Positions 35,363 to 42,659 of a stretch of 64,000 nucleotides of DNA are shown here, piece by piece. The position numbers and the translations under genes are program-made. The notes under the pieces are model-generated. The model saw nothing but the letters and a program-made list of their open reading frames with translations. It did no database searches and had not been told where the DNA came from. This DNA comes from FEN-1219 sp964503125. GTDB taxonomy: Bacteria > Pseudomonadota > Gammaproteobacteria > Steroidobacterales > Rariloculaceae. The stretch lies in contig CAZCZE010000039.1 in the NCBI GenBank assembly GCA_964503125.1, positions 124,001 through 188,000 on the forward strand. Reading direction: 5' to 3'. Within the stretch, counting starts at the first letter, position 1. Each line of letters opens with the position of its first letter.

Positions 35363-35446
35363 ACCGCGGGTCCTCGCGTGCGGCGGAAGTCGTGCCGATT
35401 ATAGGAGGGCCTCCGCCGTTTCGGTGTGCTGCACGCCGCGTATCCT

Positions 35447-35477
35447 GCCGGCGTTGGCCTCGCGTGCCAACGCCGGC
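35447..35477. repeat. Perfect 12-bp inverted repeat upstream of the DUF6152 gene
   Basis: GCCGGCGTTGGC and GCCAACGCCGGC around a 7-base loop (CTCGCGT). It lies 23 bases before a TATAAT box. It may be an operator or a terminator-like hairpin; no T-run follows on either strand. Confidence 0.8.
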
Positions 35478-35500
35478 GTTCTTTCGGGCGTGGGCCCGCC

Positions 35501-35506
35501 TATAAT
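35501..35506 (+). promoter_or_regulatory. TATAAT -10 box for the DUF6152 gene
   Basis: Perfect TATAAT in CCTATAATGGCGCG, 27 bases before the ATG at 35533. A GTTCTT at 35478-35483, 17 bases upstream, is a poor -35 candidate directly abutting the inverted repeat. Confidence 0.45.
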
Positions 35507-35532
35507 GGCGCGTCGAATAACGGAGTGCAGGG

Positions 35533-35895
35533 ATGATGGGTCGATTCGGTTTCTGCGCCCTGTTGCTCGGCGCCGCCTCGCTGTCGACGGGCGCGCTCGC
35601 CCACCACTCGGCGGCGCAGTTCGATTTCGCGCAGACGGTGCGTATCGAGGGCGTCGTCAAGGAAATGCGCGTCGCCAATCCACACATCGCATTGTTCCTC
35701 GAAGTGACCGACGCGAAAGGCACGCGCGTCATCGAGTACGAGGGTCACAGCCGAAACAACGTGTACCGCCGCGGTTGGCGTCCCGAGATGGTGCACACGG
35801 GCGACACGCTCGCGATCGACATCGCGCCGATGCGCACGGGTGAGGACGGCGGGTATGTGAAGACCTTCATATTGAAGGACGGCAAGGGATTCTAG
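35533..35895 (+). CDS. DUF6152-like exported protein
   Basis: 120 residues with a signal peptide (FCALLLGAASLSTGALA) and a mature N-terminus AHHSAAQFDFAQTVRIEG, the hallmark of DUF6152-type periplasmic proteins. IEYEGHSRNNVYRRGWRPE and the nucleic-acid-binding-like small beta domain (VKEMRVANPHIALFLEV) follow. Function unknown; the His-rich mature start could bind metal (inference). Two ATGs are adjacent; the first has GGAG seven bases upstream. Monocistronic with its own promoter. Confidence 0.8.
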   Translation: MMGRFGFCALLLGAASLSTGALAHHSAAQFDFAQTVRIEGVVKEMRVANPHIALFLEVTDAKGTRVIEYEGHSRNNVYRRGWRPEMVHTGDTLAIDIAPMRTGEDGGYVKTFILKDGKGF

Positions 35896-35973
35896 GGCCC
35901 GCGGCGAGCCTTCGTCGCTTCAGACACTGACGGCGCGCCGGATGACTCCGGCGCGCCGTTGGCGTTTTCCGGG

Positions 35974-36291
35974 TCAACGGCGGCGCGGTTTGCCGGTGTG
36001 GTCGTAAGGGTTGAAGCCGCCGCCCTTGTCGCGCACGCCGGGTTTCGGCGCGTGGCTCGCGGGCTTGGGCGCAACCGGCTTCGCGGCCGCGACGTCTCGA
36101 TCGGGGCGTTTCGGAGTCGGGTGAAGGTCCGTCTTCTCGATCGCGAGCTCGTCGTTGTTGAGCTGTTTCAGGAGATGCGCGGTCTCGCCCTCCGAGCCCC
36201 ATTCCCAACGGTTACCCTCGGGATCGGCGACGACCTTACCCGCGGGGTTGTCCTTGATCGACCGGATCCACTTATCGTCGGGGCCTGGCAT
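35974..36291 (-). CDS. Small conserved basic protein of unknown function
   Basis: 105 residues, unrecognised. An acidic/aromatic N-terminal part (KVVADPEGNRWEWGSEGETAH, then LLKQLNNDELAIEKTD) is followed by a Pro/Lys/Ala-rich disordered tail ending RDKGGGFNPYDHTGKPRRR. No signal peptide or membrane segment, so cytoplasmic. The ordered N-terminus and complete frame with ATG support a real gene. Confidence 0.65.
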   Translation of the reverse strand: MPGPDDKWIRSIKDNPAGKVVADPEGNRWEWGSEGETAHLLKQLNNDELAIEKTDLHPTPKRPDRDVAAAKPVAPKPASHAPKPGVRDKGGGFNPYDHTGKPRRR

Positions 36292-36332
36292 GGCGATTCG
36301 AGCCGATTAACGCGTTGGCAAAAGTGTAGCCG

Positions 36333-36365
36333 AAAAAAAGAGAGCCCGACCGGTGGCCGAGCTCT
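36333..36365 (-). terminator. Rho-independent terminator downstream of tRNA-Glu
   Basis: On the minus strand an 11-bp stem (AGAGCTCGGCC with GGTCGGGCTCT, two G-U pairs, loop ACC) is followed by CTTTTTTT. It lies about 165 bases beyond the tRNA 3' end in the direction of its transcription. Confidence 0.8.
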
Positions 36366-36514
36366 ACAGGGGGCTTCAAGATCTCCAATCGGGGAGGAAA
36401 TTCTCAAAGCGGGGGTAAGGATAGGCCCGTGCGAGGAGCCGCGCGGTCAAGAACTCTCAAGGGAAAACGGCCGTCGGCGCGCTCCGCGTCGCCTGCCCGG
36501 GCGATGACGGGAGA

Positions 36515-36523
36515 GGGGGGGGG
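36515..36523. repeat. G9 homopolymer beside tRNA-Glu
   Basis: Nine G on the plus strand, five bases beyond the 3' CCA end of the tRNA gene (C9 in the precursor trailer). Confidence 0.9.
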
Positions 36524-36528
36524 TGAAA

Positions 36529-36604
36529 TGGCGCTCCCTGGGGGAATCGAACCCCCGTTTTAGCCTTGAGAGGGCCACGTCCTGGACCGCTAGACGAAGG
36601 GAGC
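36529..36604 (-). tRNA. tRNA-Glu (anticodon CTC), CCA encoded
   Basis: 76 bases. The acceptor stem GCTCCCT pairs with AGGGAGC, followed by discriminator G and an encoded CCA. The D arm has TCTAGCGGTCCAGGA, the anticodon loop CTCTCAA gives anticodon CTC (reads GAG), and the T arm is GGGGGTTCGAATCCCCC. The 5' TTCGTCTAG is typical of bacterial tRNA-Glu. The gene is transcribed away from pcnB. Confidence 0.95.
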
Positions 36605-36633
36605 GCGGGTGCCGCGCCTTAAGCGAGGCTGGT

Positions 36634-38001
36634 ATGATACCGGCCTTTCTCGCAGGGCGAAACCACGGCAGCTTGTTCAACGACACGGAACGACAGTCGC
36701 GCGTGGCTCCCGTCATCGTCTCCCGCGAGCAGCACAACGTTAGCCGGGCCAACATCTCGCCCAACGCGCTCAAAGTTTTGTACCGCCTCAAGAGCGCGGG
36801 GTTCGAGGCATTTCTCGTCGGCGGCGGCGTCCGGGACTTGCTGCTCGACCGGCATCCGAAGGACTTCGACGTCGTCACCAATGCCGATCCCGATCAAATT
36901 CGGGATCTGTTCCGCAACTGCCGCCTGATCGGCCGGCGCTTTCGGCTCGCGCACGTGCGCTTCGGCCGCGACATCGTCGAGGTCGCGACGTTCCGCGCCG
37001 CCGGCGCCGAACCCGACGACGACGAGCGCGCGCACACGGACAGCGGCCGCATCTTGCGAGACAACGTCTACGGCACGATCGGCGAGGACGTCTGGCGGCG
37101 GGACTTCACGGTCAACGCGCTCTACTACAACATCGCCGACTTCAGCATCTGGGACTACGTCAACGGCGTCGCCGACGTGCGCGCCCGCACGCTGCGGCTC
37201 ATCGGCGATCCTGTGAAGCGCTATCGCGAGGACCCCGTTCGCATGCTGCGCGCGATGCGCTTCGCGGCCAAGCTCGAATTCACGCTCGCGCCCGACGCTG
37301 AGGCGCCGCTCGCTTCGCTCGGTCGCTTGCTCGCCGAGGTTCCGCCGGCGCGGCTGTTCGACGAGCTGCTCAAGCTGTTTCAGAGCGGCCACGCCATACG
37401 TAGTTTCGAGTTACTCGTACAGTACGATCTCCTGCGCTACCTGTTCCGCGACACGGCCGCGCTGCTCGAGACCAACGAGCGCGAGAAGATCGTGGGATTC
37501 ATCCGCCAGGGCTTGAGCGACACCGACAAACGCGTTCGCGAGGACAAGCCCATCACGCCGATGTTCCTCTATGCCTTGTTCCTATGGTTCCCGATCCAGG
37601 CGCTCGCCCGGCGTCTCGAGAGCGAAGGTTGGAACGACGGCCAGGCGCTGCTCGAGGCGAGCCAGCGCATTGTCGCGTCGCAGCAGACGGCATTCCCGCG
37701 CCGCTTCAGCTCGCCGATGAAGGAGCTGCTCAACATGCAATGGCGGTTCGCGCATCGCCATGGCGCGCGCGCCGCGCGCCTGCTCGAGCACAAGCGCTTC
37801 CGCGCGGCATACGACTTCCTCGTGCTGCGCGCGAGCTGCGGCGAGGTCGATCAGGAGACCGTAGCCTGGTGGACCGACATCCAGAACCTGCCGCGCGAGG
37901 AGCAGAGCAAGCTGCTCAATCTGCAGCGGAGCGGACGACGGCGGCGGGGCGGGCGCCGGCGTTCGGGGCGCGACAACGAGATCAACGACGTTGTCGTTTA
38001 G
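36634..38001 (+). CDS. pcnB: Poly(A) polymerase
   Basis: Adds poly(A) tails to RNA 3' ends, promoting decay; 455 residues from the ATG at 36634. Class II nucleotidyltransferase motif FLVGGGVRDLLLDRHPKDFDVVT, then RDFTVNALYYNI, PVRMLRAMRFAAKL and the basic C-terminal tail (GRRRRGGRRRSGR) that distinguishes PcnB from CCA-adding enzyme. The start is uncertain: TTG 36673 and GTG 36703 are also in frame, and TATGAT at the ATG could itself be a -10 box. The open frame further upstream overlaps tRNA-Glu and is rejected. Confidence 0.92.
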   Translation: MIPAFLAGRNHGSLFNDTERQSRVAPVIVSREQHNVSRANISPNALKVLYRLKSAGFEAFLVGGGVRDLLLDRHPKDFDVVTNADPDQIRDLFRNCRLIGRRFRLAHVRFGRDIVEVATFRAAGAEPDDDERAHTDSGRILRDNVYGTIGEDVWRRDFTVNALYYNIADFSIWDYVNGVADVRARTLRLIGDPVKRYREDPVRMLRAMRFAAKLEFTLAPDAEAPLASLGRLLAEVPPARLFDELLKLFQSGHAIRSFELLVQYDLLRYLFRDTAALLETNEREKIVGFIRQGLSDTDKRVREDKPITPMFLYALFLWFPIQALARRLESEGWNDGQALLEASQRIVASQQTAFPRRFSSPMKELLNMQWRFAHRHGARAARLLEHKRFRAAYDFLVLRASCGEVDQETVAWWTDIQNLPREEQSKLLNLQRSGRRRRGGRRRSGRDNEINDVVV

Positions 38002-38035
38002 CGTGCCGACCGCGAAGACGCCGAAGTCGGCCGAG

Positions 38036-38734
38036 ATGCCGGGCCGCGGCGCAATGCGCGGCGGCGATGAGACCGAGCCGATCCGCATCGAGGGGCCGCG
38101 CTACATCGTCATCGAAGGCCCGATCGGCGTCGGCAAGACGAGCCTCGCGAAACGCCTGGCCAAGAGCTTCGCGAGCGAGCTCGTGCTCGAGCAGGCGGAG
38201 GACAACCCGTTTCTCGAGCGCTTCTATCGCAGCCGCCGCCAGTCGGCGCTGCCCACGCAGCTGTTCTTCCTGTTCCAGCGCGCGCGCCAGATCGAGCAGA
38301 TCCGCCAAAGCGACCTGTTCTCGCCCGTGCGCATCGCCGACTTCTTGCTGCAAAAAGACCGCTTGTTCGCCGAGCTCAATCTCGACCCGCACGAGCTCGG
38401 GCTGTATCAACAAGTGGCCGATACGCTCGAGCTCGATCCACCGACACCCGACCTAGTCGTGTATCTGCAGGCGCCGGCGCCCGTGCTGCTCAAACGGGTC
38501 GCGGCGCGCGGCATTCCTTACGAGCAGCTCATCGAGCCCGAGTATCTCGAGCGGCTCGGCGATGCGTACGCGCGGTTCTTCTACGACTACGACGCCGCGC
38601 CGTTGCTCATCGTCAACGCGGCGGCCATTGACCCGGTCCACCGCGAGTCGGACTATCAAGAGCTGTTGCAAACCATTCTGCGCGTCAAGCACGGCCGCCA
38701 CTTCTTCAATCCGGCAGGCGCGTCGCTCGCCTGA
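38036..38734 (+). CDS. Deoxynucleoside kinase
   Basis: Phosphorylates deoxyadenosine/deoxyguanosine-type nucleosides; 232 residues from the ATG at 38036. Walker A VIEGPIGVGKTSLAKRLAK, the ERFY motif LERFYRSRRQSALPTQLFFL, DFLLQKDRLFAELNL, and the DRV/LID-like RVAARGIPYEQLIEPEYLE region fit the dNK family. Starts GTG 38003 and ATG 38054 are also possible; none has a strong ribosome site. It sits between pcnB and panB where folK is often found, and no folK is present. Confidence 0.85.
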   Translation: MPGRGAMRGGDETEPIRIEGPRYIVIEGPIGVGKTSLAKRLAKSFASELVLEQAEDNPFLERFYRSRRQSALPTQLFFLFQRARQIEQIRQSDLFSPVRIADFLLQKDRLFAELNLDPHELGLYQQVADTLELDPPTPDLVVYLQAPAPVLLKRVAARGIPYEQLIEPEYLERLGDAYARFFYDYDAAPLLIVNAAAIDPVHRESDYQELLQTILRVKHGRHFFNPAGASLA

Positions 38735-38755
38735 GCGCGGCGGGCGGAGGTCGAG

Positions 38756-39586
38756 ATGTACAAACAGTTGCAGCAGCGCGGCATGGACTCGCCGCCCGTG
38801 AACGTGAGCGCGCTGCGCGAGATGAGGCTGGCGCGCGAGCCGATTGCGTGTCTCACGGCTTACGACGCGAGCTTCGCGGAGCTCGTCGATCTCGCGGGCA
38901 CCGACGTCGTGCTCGTCGGCGACAGTTTGGGCATGGTCATCCAAGGTCTCGACACGACGGTGCCTGTGACCGTCGCCGACATGGTCTATCACAGCCGCTG
39001 CGTCGCGCGCGGGCTGCGGCACGCGTTCCTCATCGTCGACATGCCGTTCATGAGCTACACGACGCCGACGCAAGCGCTCGACAACGCGGTGCGCCTCATG
39101 CAGGAAGGCGGCGCCATGATGGTGAAGCTCGAGACGGGGCAGGGGCAGGCCGGCATCGTCGAGCATCTCGCCAAACAGGACATCCCGCTCTGCGCGCACT
39201 TGGGCCTCAAGCCGCAGTCGGTGCACAAGCTCGGCGGTTTCAAAGTGCAGGGGCGCGAGGAGCGCGCGGCGCAAGAGATGATTGCCGCCGCCCGCGAGCT
39301 CGAAAGCGCGGGCGCCGATTCCATCCTGCTCGAGTGCGTGCCGAGCACCGTCGGCGCCGCGATCCGCGACGCCGTGCGCGTGCCCGTCATCGGCATCGGT
39401 GCGGGCCCGGGCGTCGACGGCCAGATTCTCGTGCTCTACGACGTGCTCGGCATCACGCAAGGGCGCATGCCGCGTTTCGTCAAGAACTTCGCCAAGGGCC
39501 GCGACTCGCCGCTCGACGCGTTGCGCGCCTACGTTCGCGCCGTCAAAGATCGCAGCTACCCCGCGCCGGAACACTGCTTCGAGTGA
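38756..39586 (+). CDS. panB: 3-methyl-2-oxobutanoate hydroxymethyltransferase
   Basis: First committed step of pantothenate synthesis, adding a hydroxymethyl group to ketoisovalerate; 276 residues. Seen: TAYDASFAELVDLAGTDVVLVGDSLGM (Mg ligands), GGAMMVKLETG, CAHLGLKPQSVHKLGGFKVQG and LLECVPSTVGAAI with the catalytic Glu. GGAGG lies five bases before the ATG. Forms a pair with panC 42 bases downstream. Confidence 0.96.
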   Translation: MYKQLQQRGMDSPPVNVSALREMRLAREPIACLTAYDASFAELVDLAGTDVVLVGDSLGMVIQGLDTTVPVTVADMVYHSRCVARGLRHAFLIVDMPFMSYTTPTQALDNAVRLMQEGGAMMVKLETGQGQAGIVEHLAKQDIPLCAHLGLKPQSVHKLGGFKVQGREERAAQEMIAAARELESAGADSILLECVPSTVGAAIRDAVRVPVIGIGAGPGVDGQILVLYDVLGITQGRMPRFVKNFAKGRDSPLDALRAYVRAVKDRSYPAPEHCFE

Positions 39587-39628
39587 GGGCGCTGCTAGAC
39601 TGGTCGCAGCTATTCCCCGGGAGCTGAG

Positions 39629-40486
39629 TTGGCTCGAGTGCGCACGGTCGAGACGATTGCCGCGGTGCGCGCGGCCGTCGCCACGTGGCGCGCAGCTCGC
39701 GAGCGAGTCGCGTTCGTGCCGACCATGGGCAACCTGCACGCGGGGCACATGAGCCTCACGGCGCTCGCCGCAGCGGCGGAGCCGCGCGTGGTCATGAGCA
39801 TCTTCGTCAATCCCACGCAGTTCGGGCCGAGAGAGGACTACGCCGCGTACCCGCGCACGCTCGCCGTAGATGAAGCGCTCATCGCGGCCGCCGGCAACGT
39901 CGATTTGTTGTTCGTGCCGACCGCGGCCGAGATCTATCCGTTCGGCCAGGAGGATGCGGTGCGCGTGCAGTTGCCGGCGCTCGCGCGCGAGCTCTGCGGA
40001 GCCACGCGCCCGGGGCACTTCGACGGCGTGGCGACCGTCGTTTGCCGGCTGCTCAACATCGTCGCACCCGACGTGCTGTATCTCGGCCAGAAGGACTATC
40101 AGCAGTTCGTGCTCATGCAGCGCATGATCGCCGACCTCGCGCTACCCATGGAGCTGCGCTTGGGGCCGACGCATCGCGAGCCGGATGGGCTCGCGATGAG
40201 CTCGCGCAACCGTTATCTCGAGGCGGCGCAGCGCCGCCTGGCGCCCGCGCTGCACCGCGCGCTCGAGCAGCTGCGCACGAGGCTGCGCGCCGGCGCGGTC
40301 GATTTCGCGGGGATTACGGCCGAGGCGCGCGCCGAGCTCGAGCGCGCGGGGCTCAAGCCCGACTATGTCGAGATCAGACGCCGCGCGGACTTAGGCGGCG
40401 CCACCAGCGGACGCGACGAGGAACGCGTCGTGCTCGGCGCCGCGTGGCTCGGGCGCGCACGGCTCATCGACAATCTATTCGTCTGA
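39629..40486 (+). CDS. panC: Pantothenate synthetase
   Basis: Joins pantoate and beta-alanine with ATP; 285 residues. Motifs: VPTMGNLHAGHMSL (HxGH), SIFVNPTQFGPREDYAAYPR, RPGHFDGVATVVCRLLN, YLGQKDYQQF, and SSRNRYL (KMSKS-like). TTG start at 39629 with GGGAG five bases upstream. Converges on the GGDEF gene, with the last 12 bases overlapping. Confidence 0.96.
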   Translation: MARVRTVETIAAVRAAVATWRAARERVAFVPTMGNLHAGHMSLTALAAAAEPRVVMSIFVNPTQFGPREDYAAYPRTLAVDEALIAAAGNVDLLFVPTAAEIYPFGQEDAVRVQLPALARELCGATRPGHFDGVATVVCRLLNIVAPDVLYLGQKDYQQFVLMQRMIADLALPMELRLGPTHREPDGLAMSSRNRYLEAAQRRLAPALHRALEQLRTRLRAGAVDFAGITAEARAELERAGLKPDYVEIRRRADLGGATSGRDEERVVLGAAWLGRARLIDNLFV

Positions 40487-41467
40487 TCGCTCGGCAACGG
40501 CCACGCGGTTGCGGCCGGCTTGCTTGGCGTCGTACATCGCGGCATCGGCGCGCTGCACGAGCGTGGCGACGTCGTCGTCGCCGGTTCTGCTCGCGAGACC
40601 GATGGAGACGGTGACGGCGGTCGACAGGCTCGCCGGCGATAGCGCTGCCACCTGCTGTCGAATCCGTTCGGCCGTTTGCCGCGCCTGCTTGAGCTCAAGG
40701 TCGGGCAGCAAGACGGCGAACTCGTCGCCGCCGAACCGTGCCACGAGGTCGGTCGGCCGCAAGTACTCGCGTAACGTCTCGGCCACGGCGACGAGCACGC
40801 GGTCGCCCGCGATGTGTCCGTAGCGGTCGTTGAACAGCTTGAAGTTGTCGACGTCGACCATCATGAGGCAGAGCGCCTTGCCGGCGTGCAGCGTGCGCGT
40901 CACTTCGCGCTCGAACATCGTGCGCATCCACTGACGATTGCCGAGGCCCGTGAGATCGTCGGTGTGCGCGTTGCGCTCGGCTTGGCGCAGCACCCCGAGG
41001 CTGCTCGCAATGTATTCGTTGTCGGAGCGCACGCGTTCCGAGAGCACGACGAGCAGGTTCTTGCAGAAAGTGTGCGAGCGATCTACCAAGCGCCACAGCA
41101 GCGTGTGGCTGATGACCATGAGGTGCGAGTCTTCGATCGCGACCACGAACGCCGACGGATCCTTGTCCTCGATGAGCGACATTTCTCCTGCACACTGACC
41201 GGGGCCGAGATCGGCGATCTTCGGGGCGTCGAGCGAGGCTAAGTGCACCGTGAGCCGGCCGCTCAAGACGATATAGACGCAGTGATTCTCGCGTTGCGGC
41301 GAGAGCAGCACTTCGCCTTCCTTGATGTCGATGCGGCCGCACTGCGGCAGGAGGTCGGCAATGCTGTCCCCGTCGATGCCGCGGAACAGCGCTATGCCTT
41401 GGAGGAGCGAGCGCCGGAAATCGGTGTCGATGCCGTAAGCCAGCGACTCGAGATTGACCATGCTCAT
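40475..41467 (-). CDS. Diguanylate cyclase with cyclic-nucleotide-binding domain
   Basis: 330 residues. Residues about 20-140 form a CRP-type cNMP-binding beta roll (ALFRGIDGDSIADLLPQCG, GEVLLSPQRENHCVYIVLSG, GPGQCAGEMSLIEDKDPSAFV). A short helical linker leads to a GGDEF domain (HTDDLTGLGNRQWMRTMFE, VDNFKLFNDRYGHIAGDRVL, RFGGDEFAVLLPD). The active-site GGDEF is intact and RPTD, just upstream, matches the RxxD inhibitory site. It probably makes c-di-GMP in response to a nucleotide or other small ligand. No membrane segment. A longer upstream frame overlaps queG and is rejected. Confidence 0.9.
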   Translation of the reverse strand: MSMVNLESLAYGIDTDFRRSLLQGIALFRGIDGDSIADLLPQCGRIDIKEGEVLLSPQRENHCVYIVLSGRLTVHLASLDAPKIADLGPGQCAGEMSLIEDKDPSAFVVAIEDSHLMVISHTLLWRLVDRSHTFCKNLLVVLSERVRSDNEYIASSLGVLRQAERNAHTDDLTGLGNRQWMRTMFEREVTRTLHAGKALCLMMVDVDNFKLFNDRYGHIAGDRVLVAVAETLREYLRPTDLVARFGGDEFAVLLPDLELKQARQTAERIRQQVAALSPASLSTAVTVSIGLASRTGDDDVATLVQRADAAMYDAKQAGRNRVAVAERSDE

Positions 41468-41498
41468 GGGCAGGATCCAGAGACGTTTGGCGCCGATG

Positions 41499-42659
41499 CT
41501 ACGGGTGGCGCGGCGCCTCGGCAGTGACGGAGTTGGCACTCTGGGCGGCTTGGGCGGCCGCGCCCCGCTGGCGCACGAGCGCCCACTCCACGTGCTCGCG
41601 CACGATGGGCGACGGATGGGCGCTACGCGCGGCGAGTGCGGCGACGATGCGCTCGTCGGCAGGCGCGTTGCCGAGCGCGACGGCGATGTTGCGCAGCCAG
41701 CCCTCGTACCCCGCCCGCCGCAGCGCCGAGCCCGCCGTGCGCTCCAGCCACTCGGTTTCGGACCACGCGAACAGCTCGACGAGCCCCGCGCCGTCCAAGC
41801 CGTGGCGCACGGCGAAGTCGCCGGCGTCCGTGGGGCGGGCGAATTTGTTCCAAGGGCAAAACAGCTGGCAGTCGTCGCAGCCGAAGATGCGGTTGCCGAT
41901 CGCCTGCCGCAGCTCCTCGGGGATCGAGCCGCGCAGCTCGATCGTGAGGTACGAAATGCAGCGGCGCGCGTCGAGCTCGTAGGGCGCGACGATCGCCTGT
42001 GTCGGGCATACCTCGAGGCAGGCCCGACACGAGCCGCAACGCTCGGCGACAGGCGCGTCGGCCGGTAGCGGCAGGTCGGTGTAGAGCTCGCCGAGCAAGA
42101 ACCACGAGCCGTCGCGATCGAGCACGTTGGTGTGCTTGCCGATCCACCCGAGGCCGGCATCGCGCGCGAGCGCTTTCTCGAGCACGGGCCCACTGTCGAC
42201 GAACACGCGATAGCCGAACTCACCGATGCGCTCGCCGATCGCGTCGGCCAACCGCTGCAGGCGGCGCCGCAGCACCTTGTGATAGTCGCGGCCGAGCGCG
42301 TAGCGGGCAACGTAGGCGCGGCGCGGATCCGTAAGCACGTCGCGCGCGTCGTGCGCGGCCGCGGGCCAATAGCTCATGCGCGCCGAGACGATGCGGACGG
42401 TGCCGGGCACGAGCTCGGCAGGATTCGAGCGTTTGCGCCCGTGCCGCGCCATGAAGGCCATCGTGCCGTGGCGGCCGAGCGCCAGCCAGCGCTCGAGGCG
42501 GCGTTCGTCGGCGTCGAGCGAGGCCGCGGCGATGCCGAGCTTGTCGAAGCCGAGCTCGGCGCCGAGCCGTTTGACGTCGGCGGCCAACCGCTCGAGCTCG
42601 GCGTCGCTTAAGTTCCGCACCGGTGGGTCCAAATGCCGACCAGTATAATCGCGGCCCAT
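41499..42659 (-). CDS. queG: Epoxyqueuosine reductase
   Basis: Cobalamin and Fe-S dependent last step of queuosine tRNA modification; up to 386 residues. Two [4Fe-4S] sets are visible: CGSCRACLEVCPTQAI and CDDCQLFCPWNKFARPTD. The N-terminal domain shows DKLGIAAASLD and MAFMARHGRKRSNPAELVPG. The ATG at 42659 overlaps the start codon of the divergent nnr gene (CATG), so the GTG at 42620 (373 residues, MRNLSDAELERLAADVKRLG) may be the true start. Confidence 0.93.
   Translation of the reverse strand: MGRDYTGRHLDPPVRNLSDAELERLAADVKRLGAELGFDKLGIAAASLDADERRLERWLALGRHGTMAFMARHGRKRSNPAELVPGTVRIVSARMSYWPAAAHDARDVLTDPRRAYVARYALGRDYHKVLRRRLQRLADAIGERIGEFGYRVFVDSGPVLEKALARDAGLGWIGKHTNVLDRDGSWFLLGELYTDLPLPADAPVAERCGSCRACLEVCPTQAIVAPYELDARRCISYLTIELRGSIPEELRQAIGNRIFGCDDCQLFCPWNKFARPTDAGDFAVRHGLDGAGLVELFAWSETEWLERTAGSALRRAGYEGWLRNIAVALGNAPADERIVAALAARSAHPSPIVREHVEWALVRQRGAAAQAAQSANSVTAEAPRHP
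42643..42648 (+). promoter_or_regulatory. TATAAT -10 box at the nnr start
   Basis: Perfect TATAAT nine bases before the nnr ATG. If used, the transcript would begin almost at the start codon, giving a very short or absent leader. Confidence 0.35.

Noticed and set aside
36523..36633. Longer PcnB starting upstream of tRNA-Glu
   Set aside because: It would translate through a complete tRNA gene on the other strand; conserved PcnB sequence begins after 36700.
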